Shown here piece after piece: positions 1 through 11,284 of a stretch of DNA of 64,000 nucleotides. Each line of letters opens with the position of its first letter. Position 1 is the stretch's first letter. Under the pieces are notes generated by a model that was given only the letters and a program-made list of their open reading frames with translations, had not been told where the DNA came from and made no database searches. A program made the position numbers and the translations under genes. Where the stretch lies: the NCBI RefSeq assembly GCF_004354085.1, contig NZ_SMSE01000001.1, forward strand, positions 1,355,724-1,419,723, in the 5' to 3' direction. The stretch comes from Seongchinamella unica. Lineage in GTDB: Bacteria > Pseudomonadota > Gammaproteobacteria > Pseudomonadales > Halieaceae.

Positions 1-1
1 C

Positions 2-508
2 GCGATTATGGCCCGGTTAGCCCCGTCCCTGCAGGGACTGGAGCTGCGCTACAGAAGGGGCTGGGATAAGCAGCTGAGTTATCAGGAGGCCCTGGTGAAC
101 AGCACGGACTCTGATCTCGAACAGGGCTACACCCATGTGGGCCCCCAGCGAGCAGATATCAGAGTATTGACTGACGGCCACAGCGCGGCAGACACCCTGT
201 CCAGGGGGCAGCAAAAGCTCGTGGTTTGCGGGTTAAAGCTGGCTCAGGGACAACTGATGTCGGAGATGGGCAAAGGCCATTGCACCTACCTGGTGGATGA
301 CCTGCCATCTGAACTCGACCGGGAGCACTGCGGCCTGGTGTGTGAATTACTGGCATCCATGCAGGCCCAGGTGTTCATCACCTGTGTACAACAGCGGGAT
401 ATTGGGGATGTATGGCCTGACCACGATCAACCGGCGTTGGCCATGTTCCACGTGGAACATGGTGAAGTCACGCCTGTTCAGACGGGTGATTCGGCCATTG
501 ATAAATAG
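2..508 (+). CDS. recF: DNA replication and repair protein RecF (3' part)
   Basis: C-terminal part of RecF, the SMC-like ATPase that helps load RecA at single-stranded gaps with RecO and RecR. The reading frame is open to the left edge, so the Walker A half lies outside the window. The visible part holds the ABC-type signature (SRGQQKLVVCGLKLAQG, about residues 66-82 of the visible piece) followed by the Walker B stretch YLVDDLPSELD, both typical of RecF. The stop lies 21 bp before gyrB, as in the common dnaA-dnaN-recF-gyrB order. An ATG at base 8 is internal, not the true start. Confidence 0.95.
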   Translation, partial: AIMARLAPSLQGLELRYRRGWDKQLSYQEALVNSTDSDLEQGYTHVGPQRADIRVLTDGHSAADTLSRGQQKLVVCGLKLAQGQLMSEMGKGHCTYLVDDLPSELDREHCGLVCELLASMQAQVFITCVQQRDIGDVWPDHDQPALAMFHVEHGEVTPVQTGDSAIDK

Positions 509-2950
<2,442 letters not shown>

Positions 2951-3257
2951 TCTTCAGTAGCGATTCGTGCTTAACTTGAGATACTCGCCCGGCCGCTGAA
3001 TTCCGGGCACCGATAACGGCACTTCCGGTCAATGCCGGCATCGCCTGGAGCCATGAACCGGGCGAGGCCCGCATCGTGTCTCGTGGATGGGGGAGTGATC
3101 TCAATCGGGAGGCAACAGGCGCCATTGGAGAATCATCGCCGCCAAGGCGGCGGTTGCGTCGTTGCTTTAGCTTGCCATTCGGATCAGAACCACTCACGGC
3201 TCTTCGCAAATGTCACGTGAGCTTGCCTGCTGGATGTCACCGCGACTTTCCCCTGCC
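2951..3257. other. Intergenic region after gyrB, no gene recognised
   Basis: 307 bp between the gyrB stop and the convergent 3' end of the zinc-enzyme gene. Short open frames here have no recognisable product or ribosome binding site. The only structure I see is a perfect 16-bp palindrome, CGCCGCCAAGGCGGCG, at 3137-3152. No T-run follows it, so it is not a classic terminator. Confidence 0.6.
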
Positions 3258-4316
3258 CTAGGCAATGGGCACTTCGCCAACCGCATCTGCCTGCATCGTT
3301 ACATCGCTTTCCGGCTGGTGTTCTTCCTGAAACTTTTCCACCTGGGTTTCAACCTTGTTCACTTTGCGGCCGTACTGGGCGATGTGAAACGTTGCGTCGC
3401 CTTCGTAAACCAGTGGCAGGTTTGTGCGTCCAATCACCACGCCATGGGTAGTCGCCACGATGGGGGTTTCAGTCGTGCCCAGGGGGTCGGCGACCACAGC
3501 GATCACCTGCCCTTTTTCTACCTTGGCGCCCAGGGGAACAAAGGTGCGCAACACGCCACTGTCCGGTGATCGCAACCAGCTGGTCTGGTCGCTGACGATG
3601 AGTGCAGCCGGTGTCTTCTTGCTGCGCGATTTGGGCAGCATACCGATACTGCGCATGACGTTGATAACGCCGGTAACCCCGGCCCGGATGTAGACCTCCT
3701 CAAAGCGGAGGGCTTCACCGGCCTCGTACAGAATGACCGGAATGCCGGCATCGCCGGCGCACTCACGCAGGGATCCATCACGGATTTTGGCGTCGATGGC
3801 CAGGGGGACGGCGAATGCCTCGGTCATTGCCAGCGTTTGGGGGTCATCGAGATCGGCGCGGATTTGCGGGAAGTTGCTTCGATGCCGGGCGCCCGTGTGC
3901 AGGTCAATGCCATGAGTGCATTTACTGACGACTTCGGTCAGGAAAGTGTGCGCCACCCTCCCCGTCAACGATCCCTTGGCCGAACCCGGGAAAGATCGGT
4001 TCAGGTCGCGCCCATCGGGAAGATATCTTGTGTGATGCATGAAGCCGTAAACATTCACAATGGGAATGGCGATCAAAGTGCCCCGGATACTCTTCAGCGC
4101 GCGATGTTGTAACACCCGGCGGATAATCTCCACCCCGTTGATTTCGTCGCCGTGAATGGCGCCGCTGATAAACAGGATAGGTCCAGGCTTTTTACCGCGG
4201 ATGATCTGCGCTGTAATCGACAGGTCGTCATGGGTGTACATAGCGGCCACCGGCAAGCGTATGGTTTGCCGCTGTCCGGGCAAAATTTCGAAACCACCGA
4301 TTTCCAGATCTGACAT
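3258..4316 (-). CDS. Succinylglutamate desuccinylase/aspartoacylase family zinc enzyme
   Basis: 352-residue member of the AstE/AspA branch of the M14 zinc carboxypeptidase-like family, which hydrolyses N-acyl amino acids. The zinc ligands read as H55-x-x-E58 (AIHGDEINGVE) and H140 (GIDLHTG). A substrate-binding arginine sits in DLNRSFPG (about 104-111) and the likely catalytic glutamate is E198 (ILYEAGE). The last third is a lipoyl-like beta barrel (DSGVLRTFVPLGAKVEKGQ). The gene lies 35 bp downstream of a RimB-like protease gene and after rimK on the same strand. That association suggests a role linked to glutamate tails on proteins, but the real substrate cannot be read from sequence. It is not clustered with arginine-degradation (ast) genes. 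Confidence 0.85.
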   Translation of the reverse strand: MSDLEIGGFEILPGQRQTIRLPVAAMYTHDDLSITAQIIRGKKPGPILFISGAIHGDEINGVEIIRRVLQHRALKSIRGTLIAIPIVNVYGFMHHTRYLPDGRDLNRSFPGSAKGSLTGRVAHTFLTEVVSKCTHGIDLHTGARHRSNFPQIRADLDDPQTLAMTEAFAVPLAIDAKIRDGSLRECAGDAGIPVILYEAGEALRFEEVYIRAGVTGVINVMRSIGMLPKSRSKKTPAALIVSDQTSWLRSPDSGVLRTFVPLGAKVEKGQVIAVVADPLGTTETPIVATTHGVVIGRTNLPLVYEGDATFHIAQYGRKVNKVETQVEKFQEEHQPESDVTMQADAVGEVPIA

Positions 4317-4351
4317 GGCGTTGTTAGTTTCCAGTTTGGATCAATGCAAGC

Positions 4352-4813
4352 TTAGCCCGTCCGCCCGGGCTTTCGCTTTTTGCGCCGACCCTGGACAAAA
4401 GAGCGGCCCGGGTCCACGAGGTAATTTCGTCGAATGGCGGTGCGACCCAGCAGGGCCCGGAATTTCATCGAATCCCTGTCGGTCAGGGTGACTTCCGCTG
4501 AAAGGCGCTGATCGCCCACCGTGATCGTGGTTTCAATCACGTAGCGGGTTTCCTCGTGACCTCCTGAATCGCGTACAACCCGCCTGTCCCTCACCGCTGC
4601 CTCGCAGTGCACTTCGGTTTCGTTATCCCGCTGATTGGGGTGGATGCCAAAACGAATCCAGTCGGCCCCCTCGCGTTCGAAGGGCTCAACGTAAAACGCG
4701 TGCAGACAGCTGGTGCGGGCACCGGTATCTACCTTCGCCTTGATACTCGAAATGCCGAGGTCTGGGAAGCCAAGCCACTCTCGCCAGCCCAGGATGACCT
4801 TGTCTGCGTTCAT
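4352..4813 (-). CDS. rimB: RimB-type retropepsin-like protease (ATP-dependent zinc protease family)
   Basis: 153-residue single-domain protein of the family named ATP-dependent zinc protease (PF05618), now viewed as retropepsin-like aspartic peptidases. The active-site motif is KVDTGARTSCLHA, with D29 in D-T-G-A. The second half has the family's LTDRDSMKFRALLGRTAI segment. The C-terminus is very basic (GRRKKRKPGR), which could contact RNA or ribosomes. It starts 2 bp after the rimK stop, so the two are almost certainly cotranscribed. In Pseudomonas, a protein of this family works with RimK on ribosomal glutamylation; the same role is inferred here. Confidence 0.88.
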   Translation of the reverse strand: MNADKVILGWREWLGFPDLGISSIKAKVDTGARTSCLHAFYVEPFEREGADWIRFGIHPNQRDNETEVHCEAAVRDRRVVRDSGGHEETRYVIETTITVGDQRLSAEVTLTDRDSMKFRALLGRTAIRRNYLVDPGRSFVQGRRKKRKPGRTG

Positions 4814-4815
4814 AC

Positions 4816-6030
4816 TTAGGCTCTTGTCGAGGAATCTGCCGTGGTTTCCACCTGGGTATCCAGTTCCTGTACGACCGGGCTGCGTTTGCGCCGGGTGCGT
4901 GCCGGAATCAGGTCCCGCATGGCTTCCATTTTACCGAAACACAGCAGCTTGTCGCCGGGTTCCAGCAGCCGGGTTTCCTTGGGGTTTGGAATTACCTTGT
5001 TACCCCGGTACAGGGTGAGCACGTTGACGTCGTTTTCCCAGAGTTTTGTTTCGGTAATGGTTTGACCAACAAACTTCGAGCCTTCAGGTACATAGATTTC
5101 AGTCACCCCATAACCCTTACTGACGGTGAGCCTCTGTCGCAGGTCGATTTCGGGGAAATCCACTTGCGCCGCGATGTAGTCAATGACGGCGCCGGCGATG
5201 TCCAGTTCGGTGGCCGTCTCAATACCCTCCAGCCCGGGTGAAGAGTTCACTTCCATGACCTGCGGACCGTCCTTGCCTTCCAGCATGTCGACACCGGCCA
5301 CCCGCAATCCGAGTATCTGTGCGCAGCGGACCGCGGTCTGGGTGTATTGCTCATCCAGCTCAACCGGTTCTGCAATCCCTCCGCGATGCACATTGCTGCG
5401 GAACTCCTGGCCTTGCGCCACCCGTCGCATGGCGGCGACCACGCGGTCGCCCACCACGAAGGCGCGAATATCCTTGCCCTTACTCTCGGCGACAAACTTC
5501 TGGATCAACACGTTCTGTTTCTGGCTCTGCAGCAGTTCGATGATGGACTCTGCCTGTTTCACCGACTCCGCCAGCAATACCCCGATACCCTGGGTGCCCT
5601 CGATCAGCTTGATGACAACGGGCGCACCACCAACGCGATCAATGGCCGGCAACACGTCCTTTTTGTCGCGGACAAACGTGGTCCGGGGAATGCCCACGTG
5701 ATGGCGGCTCAGGATCTGCAGGCTGCGCAATTTGTCCCGTGAGTTGGCAATACCGTGGGCGGTGTTGGCGCAGAACACGTCCATTTCCTGGAACTGACGC
5801 ACAACCGCCGTACCGTAATAGGTAATGGATGCGCCGATGCGCGGCAGAACGGCGTCATATTCACTCAGTCGCTTCTGCCGGAAGTAGAGTTCCGGGCTTC
5901 CGCGATCAAGATCTATGGCAAATTTGAGTGTGTTGAGCACCTTGACCCTGTGACCCCGTTGTTCGGCTGCCTCTCTAAGCCGCCGGGTGCTATAGGCGTT
6001 GGGGCTGCAGGAAAGTATCGCTAGTTTCAT
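4816..6030 (-). CDS. rimK: RimK-type glutamate ligase with a C-terminal TrkA-C-like domain
   Basis: ATP-grasp ligase related to RimK, which adds glutamates to the C-terminus of ribosomal protein S6. Residues 1 to about 300 match RimK in length and content: an N-terminal SCSPNAYSTRRL start, IKLIEGTQGIGVLL in the ATP-binding loop, and the metal-binding MEVNSSPGLEGIE near residue 260. E. coli RimK is 300 residues, but this protein has 404. The extra part (about 310-385, YGVTEIYVPEGSKFVGQTI to LLEPGDKLLCFG) looks like a TrkA-C/RCK-C domain, a regulatory ligand-binding fold of potassium channels. A basic and acidic tail follows. The gene heads a rimK-rimB-AstE-like operon, with a 192-bp gap upstream that can hold its promoter. 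Confidence 0.92.
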   Translation of the reverse strand: MKLAILSCSPNAYSTRRLREAAEQRGHRVKVLNTLKFAIDLDRGSPELYFRQKRLSEYDAVLPRIGASITYYGTAVVRQFQEMDVFCANTAHGIANSRDKLRSLQILSRHHVGIPRTTFVRDKKDVLPAIDRVGGAPVVIKLIEGTQGIGVLLAESVKQAESIIELLQSQKQNVLIQKFVAESKGKDIRAFVVGDRVVAAMRRVAQGQEFRSNVHRGGIAEPVELDEQYTQTAVRCAQILGLRVAGVDMLEGKDGPQVMEVNSSPGLEGIETATELDIAGAVIDYIAAQVDFPEIDLRQRLTVSKGYGVTEIYVPEGSKFVGQTITETKLWENDVNVLTLYRGNKVIPNPKETRLLEPGDKLLCFGKMEAMRDLIPARTRRKRSPVVQELDTQVETTADSSTRA

Positions 6031-6222
6031 TTAGGGTTACCCGATTGTGGTGAATTTACCGTGGTTACGCGCACGGTGTGGTGACGCTGTATAGACCGGA
6101 GCCAGGGCCGATTGCGGTCGGCGAGTCTGATACAGGATCTTTGGTTTGCATATGCTGAAGTTTCGGCATTATTTATCAATCGACCGCGGGCTTTGGTTGT
6201 CTGGTACAAGGTTATTCGTGGC

Positions 6223-7509
6223 CTAGATAATGCTCGACAGCAGTGTCGCGGTACCCAGGAACGCCATAAAGCCGGAAATATCGGTCACTGTGGTCAAGAT
6301 AATCGAAGATGCGGTCGCCGGATCCTGGCCCAGCCTCGACAATACCATGGGTACCAGTGCTCCGGAAATACCGGCCATGACCATGGCGGTGATCATGGCG
6401 ATGGCGATGACCACGGCCAATCCAAAGGACTGGCTCCAGGCCCAGACCCCCAGTCCGCAGGTGATTGCCAGCGCGGCGCCGTTGATCAGGCCGATCTGAA
6501 CTTCCTTGGTCAGCACCTGGCGCCAGTGGAGGGTATTTATTTCTTTCAGGGCCAGCCCGCGCATGGTGACCGCCAGTGCTTGTGACCCGGCGTTACCGGA
6601 TTGGCCGGCCACCACGGGAAGGAGGATTGCCAGCGCGGTAAACTGGGCGATCGTGGATTCGAACAGGCCGACGACAGAGGCCGCGAGAAAGGCGGTGAGC
6701 AGGTTGATGTGCAACCAGACCAGCCGTCTTTTTACCGCAAACAGGGGTGGTGAAAGGGCCCGTTCGTCGGCGCTCGCTCCCACCATGCGCTGGATACCGG
6801 CGGTAGCGGCTTCCTCCGCCGCCTGGAACAGGTTGGCGTAGCGAATAATGCCGAGTAGTTTCTGGTCGTGGTCGACCACAGGGATCGAATCCACCTTGCT
6901 CTGGTCGAACAAGGTCACCAGGTCCTCCTCGGTCGAGGTCAGGTTGGCGACTGCGGTTACACTGTTGAGTATCTCCGACATGAGGGTATCGGGCTCAGCC
7001 AGGGCCATGTCCTGCAGGTCGACGCGACCCACCAGCACGTCGTCTTCGCTTACCACATACAGTGAGCGCACCCGTTGTGCTTTCGATTTGCGCAATACAG
7101 CCAGTGCCTCACCCACAGTCTGGTCGGCGCGGTAACGGGCCAGTAATTTGTCCATGAAGCGGCCGGCGGTACGCTCGGGGAATTCCAGCAGCTCCCGGAA
7201 TTCGCTTTGCAGGCTTTTAGGGAGGCTATGCAGGGTTGCGTCGAGTTCCTCCTCGCTGAGGCTGCGGAGAATCAGCAGCGCGGTCCGGATGTCGGCCAGC
7301 TGCAGAACACGGGCCCTGCGCTCGGTGTCGAGCGCGGTGAACATGAGTTTGAGCCGGCCGGGATCAACATATTCCAGCAAGCGGGTCAGGCCCTCGTCAG
7401 ACAATTGCGCTACTTCGTCCGGGGGCAGAGCGTGCTGCTCTACAACGCGGGCGGCATCAGCGGGAAATTCCCGCACATAATGCTCCCGCAGTTCTTCGGC
7501 GAGGTTCAT
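6223..7509 (-). CDS. mgtE: Magnesium transporter MgtE
   Basis: 428-residue Mg2+ channel of the MgtE/SLC41 family. Domains in order: MgtE-N superhelical domain (about 1-125), a CBS pair (about 130-250) that closes the pore when Mg2+ is bound, a linking helix, and five transmembrane helices (about 280-428). The conserved pore motif reads LPVVAGQSGNAGSQAL. The pore aspartate equivalent is D410, in TTVTDISGF. The start overlaps the stop of the upstream MgtE-N/CBS gene by 4 bp, so the two are probably translationally coupled. Confidence 0.93.
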   Translation of the reverse strand: MNLAEELREHYVREFPADAARVVEQHALPPDEVAQLSDEGLTRLLEYVDPGRLKLMFTALDTERRARVLQLADIRTALLILRSLSEEELDATLHSLPKSLQSEFRELLEFPERTAGRFMDKLLARYRADQTVGEALAVLRKSKAQRVRSLYVVSEDDVLVGRVDLQDMALAEPDTLMSEILNSVTAVANLTSTEEDLVTLFDQSKVDSIPVVDHDQKLLGIIRYANLFQAAEEAATAGIQRMVGASADERALSPPLFAVKRRLVWLHINLLTAFLAASVVGLFESTIAQFTALAILLPVVAGQSGNAGSQALAVTMRGLALKEINTLHWRQVLTKEVQIGLINGAALAITCGLGVWAWSQSFGLAVVIAIAMITAMVMAGISGALVPMVLSRLGQDPATASSIILTTVTDISGFMAFLGTATLLSSII

Positions 7510-8327
7510 TTCTGCTTACCCAGTATGGATTCGAGCATGCGAGCACACACATCCAGGTAGGCATTGGCCAGCTCTGAAAACACCTGCTCCAGGTTAAAGG
7601 ACACGGTATCGGTGTCCCCTGCTACCCGGGTAACGGTCGCCCGGCTCACTACCCCGATCACCCGATGCCTGCCATCGACCACGGGCAGTTCCGAGTACTG
7701 CATCCACTGCCGGGCAGAGAGTGCGGTGCGGACATTGGTGAAGCCGTTTAGCGCCTCGACGCTGTCGGCTATATCCCCCACTCGAAGGGGCCGGTTCTTG
7801 CGGGCGATCACCGCCTGCAAACTGAGAATACCGAGGTACTTTCCCTCATCATCAACCACCAGGACGGTGCGCGGAGTGGTATCGGTGTTTGCCGACAGCT
7901 GCTCGCAAAAGTCGCCGCATATGGTGGTCTCTGAAACCCGAATGAACTCCTTGGTTACCAGCGAGGCGACACTGTGCGTCGGAAACTCAAGCAATTCATA
8001 AAGCGGCCGGCGTTGCCTTGGCGGGACGGTGGCCAACACCACAGAATAGCGGGACTCCTGTAGATGTGAAGCCAGTGTGATGGCGTCATTGCCCTGGGCA
8101 ATCAGCAGCAAGCGACCAACCAGGGCAGGATCCAGCGTTCGCAGCAGACCGGTCAGTTGCCAACTGGAAAGGCAGGCCATCAGCCCCGCCGCCGTTGCCA
8201 GCGGCAGGCTTTCAATCAGCGCCGCCAGTTCCGGCAACTCGTGACTGGTGAGCAGAGCCGCCATTTCCTCTGGCTTCTCGGCGGCGAACTGCAACAACAA
8301 GTGGTCATCCAGCTGCACTGGATTCAC
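7506..8327 (-). CDS. Soluble MgtE-N/CBS domain protein, MgtE partner or regulator
   Basis: 273-residue protein resembling the cytosolic half of MgtE without the membrane pore. An MgtE-N-like helical repeat region occupies about 1-120 (LLEFPTHSVASLVTKEFIRV is the MgtE-N/CBS border), followed by a CBS pair to about residue 245. No hydrophobic segment is long enough for membrane insertion. It overlaps mgtE by 4 bp and the upstream channel gene by 23 bp, so all three are likely one transcript. The obvious idea is a soluble Mg2+ or nucleotide sensor acting on MgtE, or a hetero-oligomer subunit; neither is proven. It is intact, not a decayed MgtE, because the frame stops cleanly after the CBS domains. 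Confidence 0.75.
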   Translation of the reverse strand: MNPVQLDDHLLLQFAAEKPEEMAALLTSHELPELAALIESLPLATAAGLMACLSSWQLTGLLRTLDPALVGRLLLIAQGNDAITLASHLQESRYSVVLATVPPRQRRPLYELLEFPTHSVASLVTKEFIRVSETTICGDFCEQLSANTDTTPRTVLVVDDEGKYLGILSLQAVIARKNRPLRVGDIADSVEALNGFTNVRTALSARQWMQYSELPVVDGRHRVIGVVSRATVTRVAGDTDTVSFNLEQVFSELANAYLDVCARMLESILGKQK

Positions 8328-9087
8328 TCTCGCTGTCTTCTTTAACCAGCAGGACTTCCGAGTCCATAAAGCGGGCGGTAGGGATGGTCACCAGACCCTT
8401 GCCCGATTCAATAACCACGGCAGTGCTGAGGATCTCGACGATTTTGCCCTGGCTGCCGTCGATGCGGATGTTGTCTCCGATCCGGTAGCGGTCCAGTGAG
8501 CGCCGGGCGAGGAGGTTTTCCACCAGTTGACGGCTGCCCAGGGCAAAAGCCAGCGACAATCCGCCAAAAAAGAAAGCCAGCAGGATGACCATCACGTTGG
8601 AGATGAAGGATATATCGATGGCGGTCTGGGCCAGGCCGGTCAGGATCGCGGCGGTGACCACAATCAACTGGGCGAATCGCGGTACCAGGTGATCAGTGCC
8701 GACGCTCATCAACCCGGCAAGCAGGCTGCGCACCACCAGTCCCAGCAGATAGCCGGAGAGAATAATCAGGCCGCCCAGCAGTAACTGTGGCACATACTGC
8801 AACAACAGCCCCAGCCACTCCTTGACGACCGAGATGCGCAGGGTTTGTAACGCCGCCAGCAGGAACAGCACCAGGGTGCCGTAGTAGACTGCGCCCTGGG
8901 CGATGCCGCGCAGCGCCCTCAGATCCAGCTTATCCAGCCGCGAGGGCGCCCGGCGCCGGAGATAGCCTTCCAGCGACATCAGCCAGCGGTCCACCAGTCC
9001 CGACAACAACCTGGCCAGCAGGAATCCCGAGATTGCTATGAGGATCGCCAGCAATTCCGGTTGTTCGTTAAACAGGTCGGACACCAT
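8305..9087 (-). CDS. CmpX/MscS-type mechanosensitive channel family protein
   Basis: 260-residue membrane protein with several predicted helices: ELLAILIAISGFLLARLL near the N-terminus, then VYYGTLVLFLLAAL, LLLGGLIILSGYLLGLVV and VMVILLAFFFGGLSLAFALG. The C-terminal MscS-like beta domain (YRIGDNIRIDGSQGKIVEI, then TIPTARFMDSEVL) follows. The repeated TM-helix layout before the MscS domain is that of Pseudomonas CmpX-type proteins. Likely role: relief of turgor or membrane-tension sensing on osmotic downshift. It overlaps the downstream CBS protein gene by 23 bp, an unusually long overlap. Confidence 0.8.
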   Translation of the reverse strand: MVSDLFNEQPELLAILIAISGFLLARLLSGLVDRWLMSLEGYLRRRAPSRLDKLDLRALRGIAQGAVYYGTLVLFLLAALQTLRISVVKEWLGLLLQYVPQLLLGGLIILSGYLLGLVVRSLLAGLMSVGTDHLVPRFAQLIVVTAAILTGLAQTAIDISFISNVMVILLAFFFGGLSLAFALGSRQLVENLLARRSLDRYRIGDNIRIDGSQGKIVEILSTAVVIESGKGLVTIPTARFMDSEVLLVKEDSESESSAAG

Positions 9088-9155
9088 GTATGGTTCCTTT
9101 TTGGCTCAGGCCCTACTGATACTAGCCACTGGCCCCTGTGGGCGCCAGCCTTTTA

Positions 9156-9728
9156 TCAGGACTGCGATTTTTCCCGTATCTGCTGGCGCATACTGCTGTG
9201 TTTCGCCGGAGGTGGGGGTGGGAACAGTTTATTGGGGAAGCTGGTGTTACCACGCTCCAGTTTGATAACCGGCTTCTGCAGGATCAGGGAGTTTGGGTAG
9301 GTGATGATGTTGCCTGCCTCGGTGCGGAGAAGGACGTGAAACAGGCTGATTTCCTCGACCGTACCGGAAATGTCGAAGTCGGCATCGGTGACCTTGATCC
9401 GGTCGCCCACCCGGTAGGGAAAGCCGAAGAAAATAATCATGCTGGCGGTGATATTGCTGAGGATAGACCACTGGGCGAACATGGCGACGCCGACCACCGC
9501 AAATACGGATGAAAGGAATAGCGAAACCTCACTGTAGCCGAGCCCCATAACCAGGCAGATCACGAATACAAAAATGGTAAACAGGGCGATATTGGCGGTT
9601 TTGCTGAGGTATTTCACTCTCACGGCAGCAACCTGTTTGCTTTCCCCCAGGCGCCTGAACGTAGCTCCCATCGCCCGGATCAGGAACAGGTAAACCAGCA
9701 GGCATAACAACAGCGAGATCAATTTCAT
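9156..9728 (-). CDS. Small MscS-family mechanosensitive channel
   Basis: 190-residue MscS-like protein. An N-terminal helix (LISLLLCLLVYLFLIRAMG), two further helices near residues 45-95 and the pore-lining segment are followed by the MscS beta domain (YRVGDRIKVTDADFDISGTVEEISLF, about 105-130, split here for orientation only) and NIITYPNSLILQKPV. It is shorter than E. coli MscS (286 residues): after the beta domain there is only a tail with five prolines (FPPPPPAKHS) and basic residues instead of the alpha/beta cage. Its start overlaps the MFS gene stop by 4 bp. A role in osmotic adaptation is inferred from family and context. Confidence 0.82.
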   Translation of the reverse strand: MKLISLLLCLLVYLFLIRAMGATFRRLGESKQVAAVRVKYLSKTANIALFTIFVFVICLVMGLGYSEVSLFLSSVFAVVGVAMFAQWSILSNITASMIIFFGFPYRVGDRIKVTDADFDISGTVEEISLFHVLLRTEAGNIITYPNSLILQKPVIKLERGNTSFPNKLFPPPPPAKHSSMRQQIREKSQS

Positions 9729-10993
9729 TGGGCAGTTTCCTTCTCCGTTTCCGGGGCAGTGGTCTCTTCATCTTCATCGGAAGAGCGTGGGTCCAGCTCG
9801 AAGGTGTTTGGCGCCATGTCCGCAGCGGCAGCCTCGAAGGGGGTTTGTTCTGCTACGGTGACCGTGCGCGGCACCCGCAACAGGGCATAGAGTAGCGCTG
9901 AAAACAGCAGAAACAGGACCGCGAATGCCCAGAACATCGACGCTGAGCCAAATACGCCCATAATCTGGCCCATTGCGACCGGAGCGACCACCGCGCCGAT
10001 GGAGTGAAGCAGCAATACCGACGTACCTATGGCCACAAACTCTTCACTGGAGCAGACATCCGCGGCCGTGGCCAGGGAAATAGCGTATATCGGCATGGCC
10101 ATGGCCCCGAACAGGAACACCGCGGCCAGAAACCAGGTCTGGGCGGTGCCCATGGCCACCGCTACCGAGCTGACGGCAGCCCCCAGGCAGAGCAGGATCA
10201 GGATGTAGCGCCGGTCCATGCGGTCGGAGAGCCAGCCCAGAGGGTATTGCAATATCGCCCCGCCAATGATGGCGGTGCTCATGAACCAGGTGACATATTC
10301 ATAGGACCCGTCGATCTCGCTGGCAAACAGGGCCCCCACCGACCAGAAGCTCCCCATCACCAGACCGGACAGCAACGCCCCGGCAAAGGCTGTCTGTGAA
10401 CGAGAGTACAGCAGGCTGAAACCGCTTTGGGTCTGCTGGACCGGGCTGGGGATGATGCGCCGGGTAAGCCCCACCGGGATGATAGCCAGGGCAATGAAGA
10501 CCGCGGCCAGGGTGTAGGGTAGCGAACTGTCCACCGGCCCGACGTTGATCAGAAACTGCCCCGCGGTCATGGCCAAGAGGGTAATGAATGTGTAGATCGC
10601 AAGAATGCGGCCGCGGGTGTCTGCTGTTGACTGGCTGGTCAGCCAGCTCTCGATGACCGCATAAAGACCACAGATGGCGAGCCCGGTAATGAATCGCAAC
10701 ACGAGCCAGGCCTGCCAGGCATTGATCATCTCCAGTAACAACAGGGCGCTGACCAACGCCGCTGCGAGCACGGCAAAACAGCGAATGTGCCCGACCCGGC
10801 CAATGATGGGCGGTACACCGAGACAGCCAGCGATAAAACCGAGAAAGTAGCTGGAAGCGCTGAGGCCAATCAGCCACTCGGGCATGCCCAGGGCGCTGGC
10901 CCGCAGTGGCAAAAGGGTCAGCTGCATGCCGTGCCCGACCAGCAGCAACGCGGTTGATAGCAGCAGGGAACTGACAGTAAGCAATACTTTCAT
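9725..10993 (-). CDS. MFS transporter, YcaD-like
   Basis: 422-residue major facilitator with about twelve hydrophobic segments. The N-terminal half has the cytoplasmic-loop pattern GVPPIIGRVGHIRCF, and the second half has GWLSDRMDRRYILIL, the usual MFS loop 8-9 motif. The overall pattern resembles the YcaD/UMF2 group of putative sugar-phosphate-like or drug transporters, but the substrate is unknown. The hydrophilic, acid-rich tail (SSDEDEETTAPETEKE) is cytoplasmic. A strong AAGGAGAG Shine-Dalgarno sequence precedes the ATG. It is the first gene of the minus-strand run that continues into the channel genes. Confidence 0.8.
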   Translation of the reverse strand: MKVLLTVSSLLLSTALLLVGHGMQLTLLPLRASALGMPEWLIGLSASSYFLGFIAGCLGVPPIIGRVGHIRCFAVLAAALVSALLLLEMINAWQAWLVLRFITGLAICGLYAVIESWLTSQSTADTRGRILAIYTFITLLAMTAGQFLINVGPVDSSLPYTLAAVFIALAIIPVGLTRRIIPSPVQQTQSGFSLLYSRSQTAFAGALLSGLVMGSFWSVGALFASEIDGSYEYVTWFMSTAIIGGAILQYPLGWLSDRMDRRYILILLCLGAAVSSVAVAMGTAQTWFLAAVFLFGAMAMPIYAISLATAADVCSSEEFVAIGTSVLLLHSIGAVVAPVAMGQIMGVFGSASMFWAFAVLFLLFSALLYALLRVPRTVTVAEQTPFEAAAADMAPNTFELDPRSSDEDEETTAPETEKETAQ

Positions 10994-11284
10994 GTACGGC
11001 TCTCCTTCACCTCAAAAACGGCAATCGGGCCGCCGATAATACGATGGGTTGTGGGTACTTCATACCTGTTTTCGCGCGGTGTGCCCATATGCGGCCGCGG
11101 CCTGCGCGGGTCGTCCACCATTCGTCGCAGCTACCCTGCCATTCGCCGACTGAACGCTGTCGCTCAACGAATCACGGTTTTTCTATCACAGTCTTTCACC
11201 TAGTGTTAATCCCAACACCAGCGCAAGAGTTCTTGAGCTGGTACTCAAACGGCAAGTGGCCGGATTACTGTAGGGAGATACACC

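Noticed and set aside
3137-3152. Palindrome after gyrB as a terminator
   Set aside because: No T-run follows on either strand and it lies almost 190 bp beyond the stop codon.
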